From UBA6059 sp965227155 (GTDB taxonomy: Bacteria; Bacteroidota; Bacteroidia; Cytophagales; Cyclobacteriaceae): 64,000 bases of DNA. Both the position numbers and the translations under genes were made by a program. The stretch covers positions 124,001 through 188,000 of the forward strand of contig OZ245731.1 of NCBI GenBank assembly GCA_965227155.1, in the 5' to 3' direction. Below the pieces are notes generated by a model. The model was not told where the DNA came from. It was given only the letters and a program-made list of their open reading frames with translations, and searched no databases. Positions 17,496-24,921 of the stretch are shown in pieces. Each line of letters begins with the position of its first letter. The first letter of the stretch is position 1.

Positions 17496-17862
17496 TCTCT
17501 GCTAATCTAGTAGACGGTCCCACCGTCGTTAACTGATGGGATGAGCCTACTTGCAGGCCGCTCCACATGCTTGCGCTAATGCTGCAGCATAGGCGCCACC
17601 ACTCCGGGTAGTTATCGGCATACGGGTCGCATATAAGGCAGCTCGTAAAGCTTACACCACCGCACTTTACATCAGCAGTGCTCTCAGCTACATTTATAGA
17701 TAAGGCTATCACCATTCAAGGCACACACAGGCGCTAAAAACCCATAGGCAATTGATCTACTTGTAAAGGGCATTTGAAACAGATACTTTTAGTAAAATTA
17801 ATAGTCGGTTAGCCTACGGGATTTAGCTAATCGATATCCATGGAACTGTCATACTTGATATT
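17496..17862. other. Palindrome-rich non-coding spacer after the CBASS-like operon
   Basis: No convincing gene. Features are the hairpin GACGGT-CCC-ACCGTC (17513-17527), the palindrome ATGCTGCAGCAT (17579-17590), GGCGCC just after it, and a much higher G+C content than the operon before it. It ends with ATTCAAGGCACAC (17714-17726) and ACAGGCGCTA (17727-17736), both of which recur around the ParDE genes. A 94-codon minus-strand frame crosses it but overlaps the CBASS gene end and resembles nothing I know. Confidence 0.6.
17707..17736. repeat. Repeat junction, copy 1 (upstream of parDE)
   Basis: TATC-ACCATTCAAGGCACAC (17707-17726) is followed at once by ACAGGCGCTA (17727-17736). The first part recurs at 18601-18621 and the second at 18435-18444. 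Recurrence of both on either side of the toxin-antitoxin genes suggests cassette boundaries or recombination sites. Confidence 0.55.
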
Positions 17863-17884
17863 TTACCAATATTTGGTAACTTTG
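17855..17884 (+). promoter_or_regulatory. parDE promoter with embedded operator palindrome
   Basis: TTG (17855-17857), 19 bases, then TAACTTTG (17877-17884) form a full Bacteroidota promoter; the ATG follows four bases later, so the transcript is nearly leaderless. Between and partly over the boxes lies the perfect palindrome TTACCAA-TAT-TTGGTAA (17863-17879). This is the likely site at which the ParD antitoxin represses its own operon. Confidence 0.8.
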
Positions 17885-17888
17885 AATT

Positions 17889-18137
17889 ATGAGCAAGAAC
17901 ACATCTATTTCACTTGGAACCTACTTCGATAAATTTGTACAACACAGCATTTCAGAAGGTCGATTCAAGAATGCCAGTGAAGTTGTTCGAGCCGGATTAA
18001 GGCTCTTGGAAGAAGAAGAGAACAAGGTTTTAGCACTAAAAAAGGCTATTCAAGACGGAATCGACAGTGGAATTGCAGAGGACTTTGACCCGTCAACCCA
18101 TTTGCAACAACTGAAGAAGTCTAGAACTAATGGGTAA
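17889..18137 (+). CDS. parD: ParD-like antitoxin (type II toxin-antitoxin system)
   Basis: An 82-residue protein. Residues 3-45 (TSISLGTYFDKFVQHSISEG, then SEVVRAGLRLLEEEE) are a ribbon-helix-helix DNA-binding domain of the ParD/CopG type. The remainder is a charged helical region that would wrap and neutralise the toxin. It overlaps the toxin gene by eight bases, the usual order antitoxin then toxin, and is expected to autorepress through the palindrome at 17863-17879. Such modules stabilise genomic islands and can act as defence or persistence elements. Confidence 0.92.
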   Translation: MSKNTSISLGTYFDKFVQHSISEGRFKNASEVVRAGLRLLEEEENKVLALKKAIQDGIDSGIAEDFDPSTHLQQLKKSRTNG

Positions 18138-18426
18138 GTATCGCTTGACTAACCTGGCAGTTCAGGATTTGACAGACATTTGGAACTATACTTTTGATCA
18201 CTGGTCTGAACGGCAGGCAGATAATTACCATGAACAACTAACTAGCACTTTTGAATCCATTGCAGCGAACCAACAGCAAGGACGAAATTACGAGGGAATA
18301 AGGAGAGATTTATTTGGTTTTAGAGTGAATCGCCATATTGTATTCTATCGCAAAATATCGAACGAACTGGTTGAGATAACTAGAATACTGCATGAACGAA
18401 TGGACTTGAAGAATCGACTGAAATAA
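18130..18426 (+). CDS. parE: ParE-like toxin (RelE/ParE superfamily)
   Basis: A 98-residue toxin of the RelE/ParE fold. Typical segments are LAVQDLTDIWNYTFDHWSE at the N-terminus, GRNYEGIRRDLFGFRVNRHI in the middle and the ending VEITRILHERMDLKNRLK. ParE members poison DNA gyrase, whereas RelE members cleave mRNA; the pattern here fits ParE better. Full length, no disabling change seen, and translationally coupled to the antitoxin. Confidence 0.92.
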   Translation: MGKYRLTNLAVQDLTDIWNYTFDHWSERQADNYHEQLTSTFESIAANQQQGRNYEGIRRDLFGFRVNRHIVFYRKISNELVEITRILHERMDLKNRLK

Positions 18427-18780
18427 ATTTCCTAACAGGCGCTAGCACGAATGCGCCAACTACCACTTTACAAACTTCGCCATGAATCAGCCGCTTGGAA
18501 AGGTCAGTACTTTCTACTGACTTAGGCTTGCATGATTTTTTATCTTTCCGTACACAATTATTATTTGATACTTTGGGAGCACCATCAGATTCATGAGTCA
18601 TATCCACTATTCAAGGCACACTCTAAAACTAGAAACTATGTAGCAGTGCTTGTGCTAGAACGATTCATAATTCAATTTTTTTCTCCTAAGGGTTTGGCTC
18701 AAAAGCAAATCTTAGCCGAGCATGATATATCCGTATGTTTAACTGCAAATTCTGCATTGGTTATTTTCGTATATTTAAAT
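18427..18780. other. Non-coding spacer between the parDE genes and the orphan antitoxin
   Basis: No gene. It contains ACAGGCGCTA (18435-18444), the hairpin GGCGC/GCGCC (18438-18457), the perfect stem GTCAGTA-CTTTC-TACTGAC (18503-18521), and the repeat TATCCACTATTCAAGGCACAC (18601-18621). The part from 18435 to 18621 is a 187-base block bounded by the two repeats. The longer frame from 18532 that runs into the next gene is not supported. Confidence 0.55.
18601..18621. repeat. Repeat, copy 2 (downstream of parDE)
   Basis: TATCCACTATTCAAGGCACAC matches 17707-17726 with an exact core of 13 bases (ATTCAAGGCACAC) and near identity before it. Confidence 0.55.
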
Positions 18781-19020
18781 ATGGCAACAATTGAAGCAAA
18801 AGACAGAGCAAGGCTGATTGAACGGATAAACTCGATTAAGAATAGAGATATCTTGGATGAGTTGAATCGATTATTGGAAATAGATATCGAAGAATCGGTT
18901 TATCAAACATCAGAGGAACAAAAGAAAGAGAATGAAATGGCCAGAGAACAAATATCGGTAGGTCAGGGAATCCCATCAAATGTAGCTGATAAAGAAATTG
19001 ATGAATGGCTCTCGAGGTAA
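18781..19020 (+). CDS. Antitoxin-like small protein (partner of a decayed ParE toxin)
   Basis: A 79-residue acidic helical protein: RARLIERINSIKNRDILDEL, then RLLEIDIEESVYQTSEEQ and the ending NVADKEIDEWLSR. This pattern is common in Bacteroidota antitoxins encoded directly before RelE/ParE toxins. The ATG at 18781 gives the normal size; the frame from 18532 adds sequence unrelated to the family. A toxin reading frame begins inside its last codons (19005) but is broken, so this is now an orphan antitoxin. Confidence 0.75.
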   Translation: MATIEAKDRARLIERINSIKNRDILDELNRLLEIDIEESVYQTSEEQKKENEMAREQISVGQGIPSNVADKEIDEWLSR

Positions 19021-19100
19021 ATTGGTCACCATTAGCCTACGATAAATGATTTACTCTGTTGAAGATTGGCCAACGGTATGACCAAAACGAAGCTCAATAG
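19005..19100 (+). pseudogene. Decayed ParE/RelE toxin fragment
   Basis: ATG at 19005 overlaps the antitoxin end and reads MALEVNWSPLAYDK before TGA at 19047-19049, a typical ParE start. The homology continues in other frames: MIYSVEDW from 19046, then GQRYDQNEAQ back in the first frame before TAG at 19098-19100. The composite resembles the ParE segment around YSVEDWGQR. At least one stop and frameshifts, plus loss of the C-terminal half, show that it is inactive. Confidence 0.65.
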
Positions 19101-19591
19101 AAACTCTCACCGAATAGCTTATTTGCTCTTTACAATGGTTTAGTGTGTATCTCCTTGAAAATAGCTAGTACCACCCCCAACATAAGAAATCAAATCAAAT
19201 ACGGTTAAAATCGCATAATCCAACAGTAGAAGAGAAACTCCCATTTTCCAAACTTCCAGCCTAAAGCACAAAAAAAGCCCCTGGAAGTACCAGAGGCTAA
19301 ATATTCTCCCAGCAGGCCCTTACTTTTTAAACCTCAAATTATAAAGGATTTGGGCTGCTCCTCCATGTCAACCCTCCACTGTTATCCTGAATCACGAAGA
19401 AACGAGGTTCCCCTTAGGGAATGAGGCCCGGTTTCGATAGCAAGCTTCACCCGGTATTGTTTAAGTGTTAGGTTTAAAACGTTTATGAGCCTGTGGGAAA
19501 TGTCTTATCCCTTGGTGGCTAAGATAGATTTTATAGATCAAAAAAACGAAAGCTGCACCTATAATTCCGGTATTGATTCTAACTTCGTCCT
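19101..19591. other. Gene-poor gap before the serC-like gene; possible minus-strand structured RNA
   Basis: No plus-strand gene. On the minus strand from about 19480 to 19270 there are GAAAC/GTTTC arms around a TTCCC-TTAG-GGAA-type hairpin (19400-19435), a ten-codon frame MEEQPKSFII (19366-19334), an AGCAGCCC/GGGC-C-TGCT stem (about 19311-19357) and then the terminator at 19270-19298. The stretch near 19381-19410 (TTATCCTGAATCACGAAG) resembles short dispersed repeats seen in Bacteroidota genomes. No promoter box was found for either strand. Confidence 0.4.
19270..19298 (-). terminator. Minus-strand Rho-independent terminator without an obvious gene
   Basis: On the minus strand AGCCTCTGG pairs with CCAGGGGCT (one mismatch) over a five-base loop, followed by seven T. 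It is clearly oriented to stop a leftward transcript, although no minus-strand protein gene lies upstream before 19592. Confidence 0.8.
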
Positions 19592-20671
19592 ATGGCTAAA
19601 AAGATATATTTCACACCAGGACCTTCCGCCTTATATTTCACCGCCGAGGAGCACATCAAGCAGGCCTTGCGCTTGCAAATCCCAGAAATTTCCCACCGCA
19701 GTGGCGATTTTAAAACCATTTTCGAAAAGGCCTCAAACCATATCCGTACCCTACTCGATGTACCGGCCAGCCACCATATCGCCTTTGTATCCTCAGCTAC
19801 CGAAATCTGGGAACGGCTGATTGAGAATCTGGTTGAAAAAAATAGCCTGCACCTTGTCAATGGTGCTTTTTCCAAGCGTTTCTTCGAAATGGCAGCCGAG
19901 CTGGGCCGGCAGCCCGAATCCATCACTGCAGGACCCGGGTCCATCCCAGATACACATAGTATTGTAGCAGGGAACCAACCGGAGCTGGTCGCCATCACCC
20001 AAAATGAAACCAGTACGGGCGTACATTTTCCGGATGTCTACATCAAGCAGCTCCGACAAGCTTACCCACAGGCGCTCTTTAGTCTAGATGTAGTGAGCTC
20101 TACGCCTATCATGCCGATTGATTTTCAGCTTATAGATAGTGCTTATTTTTCGGTACAAAAATGCTTCGGGTTGCCTGCCGGACTCGGTGTATGGATTTAC
20201 AATGATCAATGCCTGGCTAAAGCAGAAAAGCTTTCGGAGAAAATCAGCATTGGCACTTACCACAATCTCCTGAAGGTTCATGAGTCAGCGCAGAAGTTCC
20301 AGACCCCAGAAACACCCAATGTGCTCAATATTTATTTGCTGGCCAAAGTAGCAGAAGATATGCTTACAAAAGGCCTGGATATGATTCGTCGGGAAGCCAA
20401 TTACAAGGCAGCATTATTATACCAATGCTACGAATCACATCCCCTACTCCAGTCTTTTGTGCAGAATAAGGAGATTAGATCGAAAACGGTAGCTGTAGCT
20501 GAAGTAAATGGTGGCTCTGAATCTCTAAGAAACTTGCTGGCAGGTAAAGGATTGGTTGTGGGCAGTGGCTATGGTAGCTTCAAAAATGAACACATCCGCA
20601 TTGCCAATTTCCCAACACACTCCAAAGAACAGGTTGAGATGCTGGTAGACGAGATAGCTAAATTTGGCTAG
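19592..20671 (+). CDS. serC: Phosphoserine aminotransferase-like class V PLP enzyme
   Basis: A 359-residue fold-type I, class V aminotransferase. Features are IYFTPGPSALYFTAEEHIK at the N-terminus, SHRSGDFK (phosphate/substrate binding), FVSSATEIWE, QNETSTGVHFPD, and the PLP lysine in YFSVQKCFGLPAGLGVW (near residue 190), with the C-terminal GYGSFKNEHIRIANFPTHS. Length matches SerC (about 360). It would convert 3-phosphohydroxypyruvate and glutamate to phosphoserine, the step between the two activities of the fusion at 12534. Transcribed alone. Other class V aminotransferases look similar, so the pathway context carries part of the call. Confidence 0.82.
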   Translation: MAKKIYFTPGPSALYFTAEEHIKQALRLQIPEISHRSGDFKTIFEKASNHIRTLLDVPASHHIAFVSSATEIWERLIENLVEKNSLHLVNGAFSKRFFEMAAELGRQPESITAGPGSIPDTHSIVAGNQPELVAITQNETSTGVHFPDVYIKQLRQAYPQALFSLDVVSSTPIMPIDFQLIDSAYFSVQKCFGLPAGLGVWIYNDQCLAKAEKLSEKISIGTYHNLLKVHESAQKFQTPETPNVLNIYLLAKVAEDMLTKGLDMIRREANYKAALLYQCYESHPLLQSFVQNKEIRSKTVAVAEVNGGSESLRNLLAGKGLVVGSGYGSFKNEHIRIANFPTHSKEQVEMLVDEIAKFG

Positions 20672-20818
20672 CAATCGTTTGCGAAATATTTTATTGCTTT
20701 TTGGGAAATATTCTCTCAAAAAGTGAAACAAATTTTGCCAAAAAAGCATTTACAGAAGTATAATTCTTTATTGGTAATTTTATTTTAACTTCGCGGCTCA
20801 TTTGAGAAAGGAGGAGCA

Positions 20819-21745
20819 ATGAAAGATTTCAAAAACATACTTGTAGCACTGGATAACAGCCCCATGGATGCCGAATTGGTAAAGGCTGTGGACTTTATAA
20901 GCGGTATAGCGGGCACCGAATCCATAAGTTTTATCCATATCATTCGGAATACCAATTTTTCCGAGAAAATCCTGAAAGAGTTCCCCAATCTCATCAGCAA
21001 TGCTATTGCTGAGCGTAAGAATTCACTACAGCAGACCATTGATCGAAATCTGGATACTGCAAAAGGCCTTGATGTAAACCTGGAGGTGCTGGAAGGCCAA
21101 CCTACAAAAGCATTGATGAAGGCCATTGAAGTCAAAAATGCTGACCTGTTGGTGCTGGGTCGAAAGAAAGAGAAGCGAAATGGCGGTGTTTTAATCAACC
21201 GGATGGCGCGCAGAGCTGCCTGTTCCTTGCTGGTAGTACCTGAAGGATTGAAGTCCATTAAATTCAACAAAATTCAGGTACCAATCGATTTCTCAAGCTA
21301 TTCGCACCTGGCGATGGATTATGCTGCCAGCCTGATCAAAAATGGCCTTGAAGACACTGAAATCATCACACAAAATGTTTACAGTGTGCCTGCAGGCTAT
21401 CATTACACGGGTAAGACTTATCAGGAATTTGCGGAAATCATGGAGCAAAATGCCAGAGCTGATTTTAAAAGCTTTATGGCCGACATAGATATTGATCTGA
21501 GCAAAATCAACAACATCTACACCTTGGATAAACATGACGATGTAATTGAAACGATATCTCAGTCAGCCAGAAATATGGGTAGTGATGCCATTATGATCGG
21601 TGCAAAAGGGAGAGATGCCACCACCGCCCTATTCATAGGCAGCTCAGCGGAAAAATTGATCCATCAAGAATCGGACATACCCATATTTGTCATCAGGCAT
21701 AAAGGCAAATCTGCCGGTATCATGGAATATATAAAGGAGCTCTAA
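20819..21745 (+). CDS. Tandem universal stress protein (two Usp domains)
   Basis: A 308-residue cytoplasmic protein made of two UspA folds. The first (1-140) begins FKNILVALDNSPMDAELVKA and ends with a nucleotide-loop-like ARRAACSLLVVP. The second (about 145-300) has KIQVPIDFSSYSHLAMDYA and the ATP-type signature GAKGRDATTALFIGSSAEKL with PIFVIRH. Such proteins bind ATP and help survival under stress. The start is preceded by AAAGGAGGAGCA, an unusually strong ribosome-binding site for this phylum. A terminator that overlaps the stop codon ends the transcript. Confidence 0.9.
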   Translation: MKDFKNILVALDNSPMDAELVKAVDFISGIAGTESISFIHIIRNTNFSEKILKEFPNLISNAIAERKNSLQQTIDRNLDTAKGLDVNLEVLEGQPTKALMKAIEVKNADLLVLGRKKEKRNGGVLINRMARRAACSLLVVPEGLKSIKFNKIQVPIDFSSYSHLAMDYAASLIKNGLEDTEIITQNVYSVPAGYHYTGKTYQEFAEIMEQNARADFKSFMADIDIDLSKINNIYTLDKHDDVIETISQSARNMGSDAIMIGAKGRDATTALFIGSSAEKLIHQESDIPIFVIRHKGKSAGIMEYIKEL

Positions 21746-21757
21746 GGCTCCTTTTTT
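21734..21757. terminator. Terminator between the Usp gene and the convergent MarR gene
   Basis: AAGGAGC (21734-21740) pairs with GCTCCTT (21747-21753) followed by TTTT. The Usp stop codon is inside the loop. The structure may serve both converging transcripts. Confidence 0.85.
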
Positions 21758-22208
21758 AGTTTTTTCTGAATTTATCGAGCAGCATATTGAGCTGATCACT
21801 TTCTTCGGGCGTTAGGTTTTTTATGGTATTTTCCCATTGATCCATCGCCGCATCTATTTTGGCCAGCAATTCCAGACCAGTATCAGAAATCACAACATCC
21901 ACTGCACGGCGGTCATCCTTGCATTGCTGACGAATTACCAGGCCCTTTTTCTGTAAGCGATCTACAATTCGCGATGCATTGGACATGCGGTCAAGCATTC
22001 TTTCAATGATCAGGTTAACTGTAGAAGGCTGGGGATATTGCCCTCGCAAAATTCGCAGCACGTTGTACTGTGGCAGTGTCAATCCAAAAGGTTTAAAAAG
22101 ATTGTGCTGCTCTTCATTGAGCCAGTTAGCCGTAAATATCAGGTTTACGATGGCCTTAGAAAAGGAACTTTTCCAGGTCTTCTGCTTAATATCTTCCTCT
22201 ATACTCAT
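21756..22208 (-). CDS. MarR-family transcriptional regulator
   Basis: A 150-residue winged-helix regulator. The N-terminal dimer helices are followed by LTLPQYNVLRILRGQYPQPS, the recognition region LIIERMLDRMSNASRIVDRL and the wing KKGLVIRQQCKDDRRAVDV, the classic MarR DxRxxxV-type block. I choose the ATG at 22208; the upstream frame to 22289 reads through a likely operator and does not look like protein. The effector is unknown. An inverted repeat at 22222-22238 suggests self-repression. Confidence 0.9.
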   Translation of the reverse strand: MSIEEDIKQKTWKSSFSKAIVNLIFTANWLNEEQHNLFKPFGLTLPQYNVLRILRGQYPQPSTVNLIIERMLDRMSNASRIVDRLQKKGLVIRQQCKDDRRAVDVVISDTGLELLAKIDAAMDQWENTIKNLTPEESDQLNMLLDKFRKN

Positions 22209-22221
22209 GTTTAATACGTTC

Positions 22222-22238
22222 GTAGTAAATGTAACTAC
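22222..22238. promoter_or_regulatory. Candidate MarR operator
   Basis: GTAGT-AAATGTA-ACTAC is an interrupted palindrome 14 bases upstream of the MarR start codon, a common place for autoregulation. Confidence 0.4.
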
Positions 22239-22361
22239 AGTTATTAAATTATGTTCCTGTTTTTGTTCACATATTGTCAGCGACAACAATAAATTTCAAA
22301 ATTTATAAATCACATTAAACCTTCGCTTGATTAACTTGTCATACTGCCAAAAAAAGCAAGC

Positions 22362-22901
22362 TTGGACGAAAAAGAACTTATCGGAAAGCTGAAGGATGAA
22401 AGTACCAGAAACTTTACGTTTTATCAGTTGGTACAGGACTATCAGGAGCGGGTCTACCACCACATACGCAAGATGGTGATAGACCATGATGATGCCGATG
22501 ATATCACGCAAGAGGTCTTTATCAAAGTTTGGAAAAATATAGACGCGTTCAGGGAAGATTCCAGCTTATTTACCTGGATCTATAGGATTGCAACCAACGA
22601 GGCTTTGAATTTCTTAAGAAAGAAAAAAAGAAGGTATTTCTTTTCGCTACAGGATATTACCACTGAATTGTCCAATATGATTGACAATAACAAAGGATTT
22701 TCGGGTGATGAGATTGAAAAGAAACTTCAAAAGGCCCTGCTACAGTTACCCGATAAGCAGCGTCTGGTTTTTAATATGAAGTATTATGATGATTTGAAGT
22801 TTTCAGAAATATCTGAGATCACGGATACCAGTGTAGGCGCTTTGAAAGCCAGCTACCATCATGCCGTGAAAAAAATAGAAGAATTTGTTACCATGGATTA
22901 A
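22362..22901 (+). CDS. ECF-type RNA polymerase sigma factor
   Basis: A 179-residue sigma-70 family factor of the extracytoplasmic-function group. Region 2 (about 20-95) has YHHIRKMVIDHDDADDITQE and SLFTWIYRIATNEALNFLRK; region 4 (about 115-175) has LPDKQRLVFNMKYYDDLKFS then EISEITDTSVGALKASYHHA. The reading frame opens with TTG at 22362, because no ATG is available before conserved region 2. The next gene looks like its anti-sigma partner, followed by envelope proteins, which suggests a response to envelope stress. Confidence 0.92.
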   Translation: MDEKELIGKLKDESTRNFTFYQLVQDYQERVYHHIRKMVIDHDDADDITQEVFIKVWKNIDAFREDSSLFTWIYRIATNEALNFLRKKKRRYFFSLQDITTELSNMIDNNKGFSGDEIEKKLQKALLQLPDKQRLVFNMKYYDDLKFSEISEITDTSVGALKASYHHAVKKIEEFVTMD

Positions 22902-22935
22902 ACCAATACACCGGAAAGGTGTCAAAGAATTAGAC

Positions 22936-23361
22936 ATGAAAAAGCTTGATTGGAATAAAATATCGAACAAAAACCCCTACGAAGCGCCGGATGGCTATTT
23001 CGAAAAGCTACCGGGCATCATCCAGGCCAGGGTATCGGAACAAAAGAAGTCCGCTAGCTGGTCTGTCTATCTGAAATGGTCGGTGGTGCCAGCCCTGGCA
23101 GCATGTCTTTTTGTAGTTTTCAATTGGGTCATTCCTCAGCAAAAAGCACCGGAAGACTTACTTGCTGAGGTATCAACGGAAGAGTTGATTTATTATCTGG
23201 AACTCAGTGATGCTTCTACAGAGGACCTGGTCAATCAATTACCTTCAGATGTATTTGAAGAAGATTTTTTGTATGAAGACAATATGCTGGATGAGTCCTT
23301 AGGTGAAGATGAATTGGACCAGCTTATAGAAATGTATGATGTAGATGGTATAACCTTATAA
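22936..23361 (+). CDS. Probable membrane anti-sigma factor
   Basis: A 141-residue protein, 34 bases after the sigma gene. The N-terminal cytoplasmic part (KNPYEAPDGYFEKLPGIIQA) is a pattern seen in Bacteroidota proteins encoded after ECF sigma factors. One transmembrane helix lies at about residues 48-66 (VVPALAACLFVVFNWVIP), then a very acidic extracytoplasmic tail. The start at 22936 is preferred; the longer frame to 22885 overlaps the sigma gene. No zinc-binding HxxxCxxC motif is present, so this is not a ZAS-type factor. Role inferred from position. Confidence 0.65.
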   Translation: MKKLDWNKISNKNPYEAPDGYFEKLPGIIQARVSEQKKSASWSVYLKWSVVPALAACLFVVFNWVIPQQKAPEDLLAEVSTEELIYYLELSDASTEDLVNQLPSDVFEEDFLYEDNMLDESLGEDELDQLIEMYDVDGITL

Positions 23362-23363
23362 TT

Positions 23364-23840
23364 ATGAAGAAGATATTAATAATCGGTTGTTTGCTGGTAA
23401 GCTTCTCCAGCCTGGCACAAGATCAGCAGATGATGGAGAAAATAGAAAGTGCCCGCATCGGTCTGATCACCGAAAGGTTGGGGCTATCGCCCGACCAGGC
23501 AGAGAAATTTTGGCCGCTATACAAGGAATTTAGCCGGGAACGTAACCTCCTGCGACAGGAATTGAGAGATGCCCGCGGTGACATCAATCCCGAAAAAGCC
23601 TCAGAAGCTGAGAATCAGCGGCTGCTTGAAATGCAAATGAAGCTAAAGGAGCGCGAGCTAAACCTTGAAAAGCAATACTCGGAGCGGATACTACAGGTAA
23701 TTAGCAGCAGACAAATGATTCAATTGCGCAAGGCAGAAACTGATTTCAGAAACATGATCCTCAATCAATTGCGCGAACGCCAGAGAATGAATGAGCTAAG
23801 GCAGCGCAATAACAATAGGATCAATCAGCTGCGCAATTAA
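23364..23840 (+). CDS. Secreted Spy/CpxP-like helical protein
   Basis: A 158-residue protein with a signal peptide (residues 1-18, ending SSLAQ). The mature part is all helical: GLITERLGLSPDQAEKFWPL is an LTxxQ-like helix pair, followed by long arginine/glutamate-rich helices and a basic C-terminus. This recalls the periplasmic chaperone or zinc-sensing proteins Spy, CpxP and ZraP, which is in keeping with an ECF-controlled envelope operon. Only three bases separate it from the anti-sigma gene. Confidence 0.65.
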   Translation: MKKILIIGCLLVSFSSLAQDQQMMEKIESARIGLITERLGLSPDQAEKFWPLYKEFSRERNLLRQELRDARGDINPEKASEAENQRLLEMQMKLKERELNLEKQYSERILQVISSRQMIQLRKAETDFRNMILNQLRERQRMNELRQRNNNRINQLRN

Positions 23841-23861
23841 TTTCACCAAACATCTATTCAC

Positions 23862-24911
23862 TTGATTATTCGCGTACTGATTTTGATGATCGGCCTTGGG
23901 GCATTGATAACACCGGTCTTTGGGCAGGAGGAAGACAGTATTGTTTTTACTGCTGAAGAAGAGGCGTTGCTTGCAGAATTGGAAGCCATGGATTCGCTTT
24001 CCTTCTTCAGCCTGATTGATAGCCTATTGCTTATGGATGGGGTCACTTCCACCTGGAACGCTCGACTCAACTACAATGGGCAGGTACTTACTGCCGGACG
24101 AGACCTGGGAGCCAACCAATATGGATTTTCCCCGGGCCTTTCCTATTACCATAAGTCGGGCGCTTATGCTGACATCAGCACCTACTGGAACAGTGAGTTT
24201 GAACCCAGGTTGCACCTCACGGTATTTACGCTGGGCTACCTGGGCCTTTTAGGCAAGAACTTTTCCTACAGCCTTAATTATGACCATAGCCTCTTTCATG
24301 GAACTGCCTCTACACTTTCAAATACGCTTGCATCCAATATTACCTTCAACAAAAAGCATCTGATCGCTTCACTGGACTATGCCTATATGTTTGGCGAGTC
24401 ATCAGCTCATAGGATAACACCCTCGATTTCAGGATATTTTAAAATTTCAAAACCTAAATCCTGGATCGATAGGATCGTAATCATGCCCTCAGCAGCTATC
24501 CTGCTGGGCAACCAGGAAATTGTGAATATCCGCTTCAGTGAAGACAGGCAGGTAAGGACTGCCCGGCTTTTATCGAGGGTGAGCAATGAGCGCCTATCCA
24601 GAATGGTACAGCGAGGCATCATTACCCAACAGCAGGCTATGGCTATTCGTGTGCTTAGAAATCAGGATAACCTCGACCTGTCGCCGGAGCAGTACGATGC
24701 GATTTACGATTTTCTGTACACGGAGGAGGTAAATGATGCATTTGGGATCATGAATTATTATTTCACACTCCCCATCATCTTTTACCATAAAGACTTTAAC
24801 TTCTCCCTGAGCTACACCTACAACGTACCGGTAGCATTGCCGGGAGAAAATCTGGATCTTGAAAACACCGGATATTTAAGTATGGGTATAAGTTATACCT
24901 TTGGCAAGTAA
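23862..24911 (+). CDS. Predicted outer-membrane beta-barrel protein
   Basis: A 349-residue protein with an N-terminal signal (TTG start at 23862; cleavage near VFGQEE) and then an acidic helical segment. Most of the rest shows alternating aromatic/hydrophobic strands of an outer-membrane barrel (GFSPGLSYYHKSGAYADIST, SYTYNVPVALPG) and ends in GISYTFGK, with a phenylalanine close to the end. A helical insert lies at about residues 235-290. No known family recognised. Probably the last gene of the ECF operon, with the nuclease gene following by 10 bases. Confidence 0.7.
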   Translation: MIIRVLILMIGLGALITPVFGQEEDSIVFTAEEEALLAELEAMDSLSFFSLIDSLLLMDGVTSTWNARLNYNGQVLTAGRDLGANQYGFSPGLSYYHKSGAYADISTYWNSEFEPRLHLTVFTLGYLGLLGKNFSYSLNYDHSLFHGTASTLSNTLASNITFNKKHLIASLDYAYMFGESSAHRITPSISGYFKISKPKSWIDRIVIMPSAAILLGNQEIVNIRFSEDRQVRTARLLSRVSNERLSRMVQRGIITQQQAMAIRVLRNQDNLDLSPEQYDAIYDFLYTEEVNDAFGIMNYYFTLPIIFYHKDFNFSLSYTYNVPVALPGENLDLENTGYLSMGISYTFGK

Positions 24912-24921
24912 TTGCCCCGTA

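Noticed and set aside
17431..17715. A 94-codon minus-strand frame over the spacer after the CBASS-like operon
   Set aside because: It overlaps the end of the membrane effector gene, has no known domain, and crosses several palindromes; more likely a chance frame in a G+C-richer spacer.
17513..17736. Classic integron attC site
   Set aside because: Palindromes are present, but the paired GTTRRRY/RYYYAAC core sequences could not be found, and no integrase is in the window.
18532..18780. N-terminal extension of the orphan antitoxin
   Set aside because: It would run through the repeat at 18601-18621 and adds sequence unlike the antitoxin family; the ATG at 18781 gives the normal size.
19300..19480. 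tRNA or SRP RNA on the minus strand
   Set aside because: No cloverleaf and no GGTCAGG/GGAAGCAGCC-type SRP core could be drawn.
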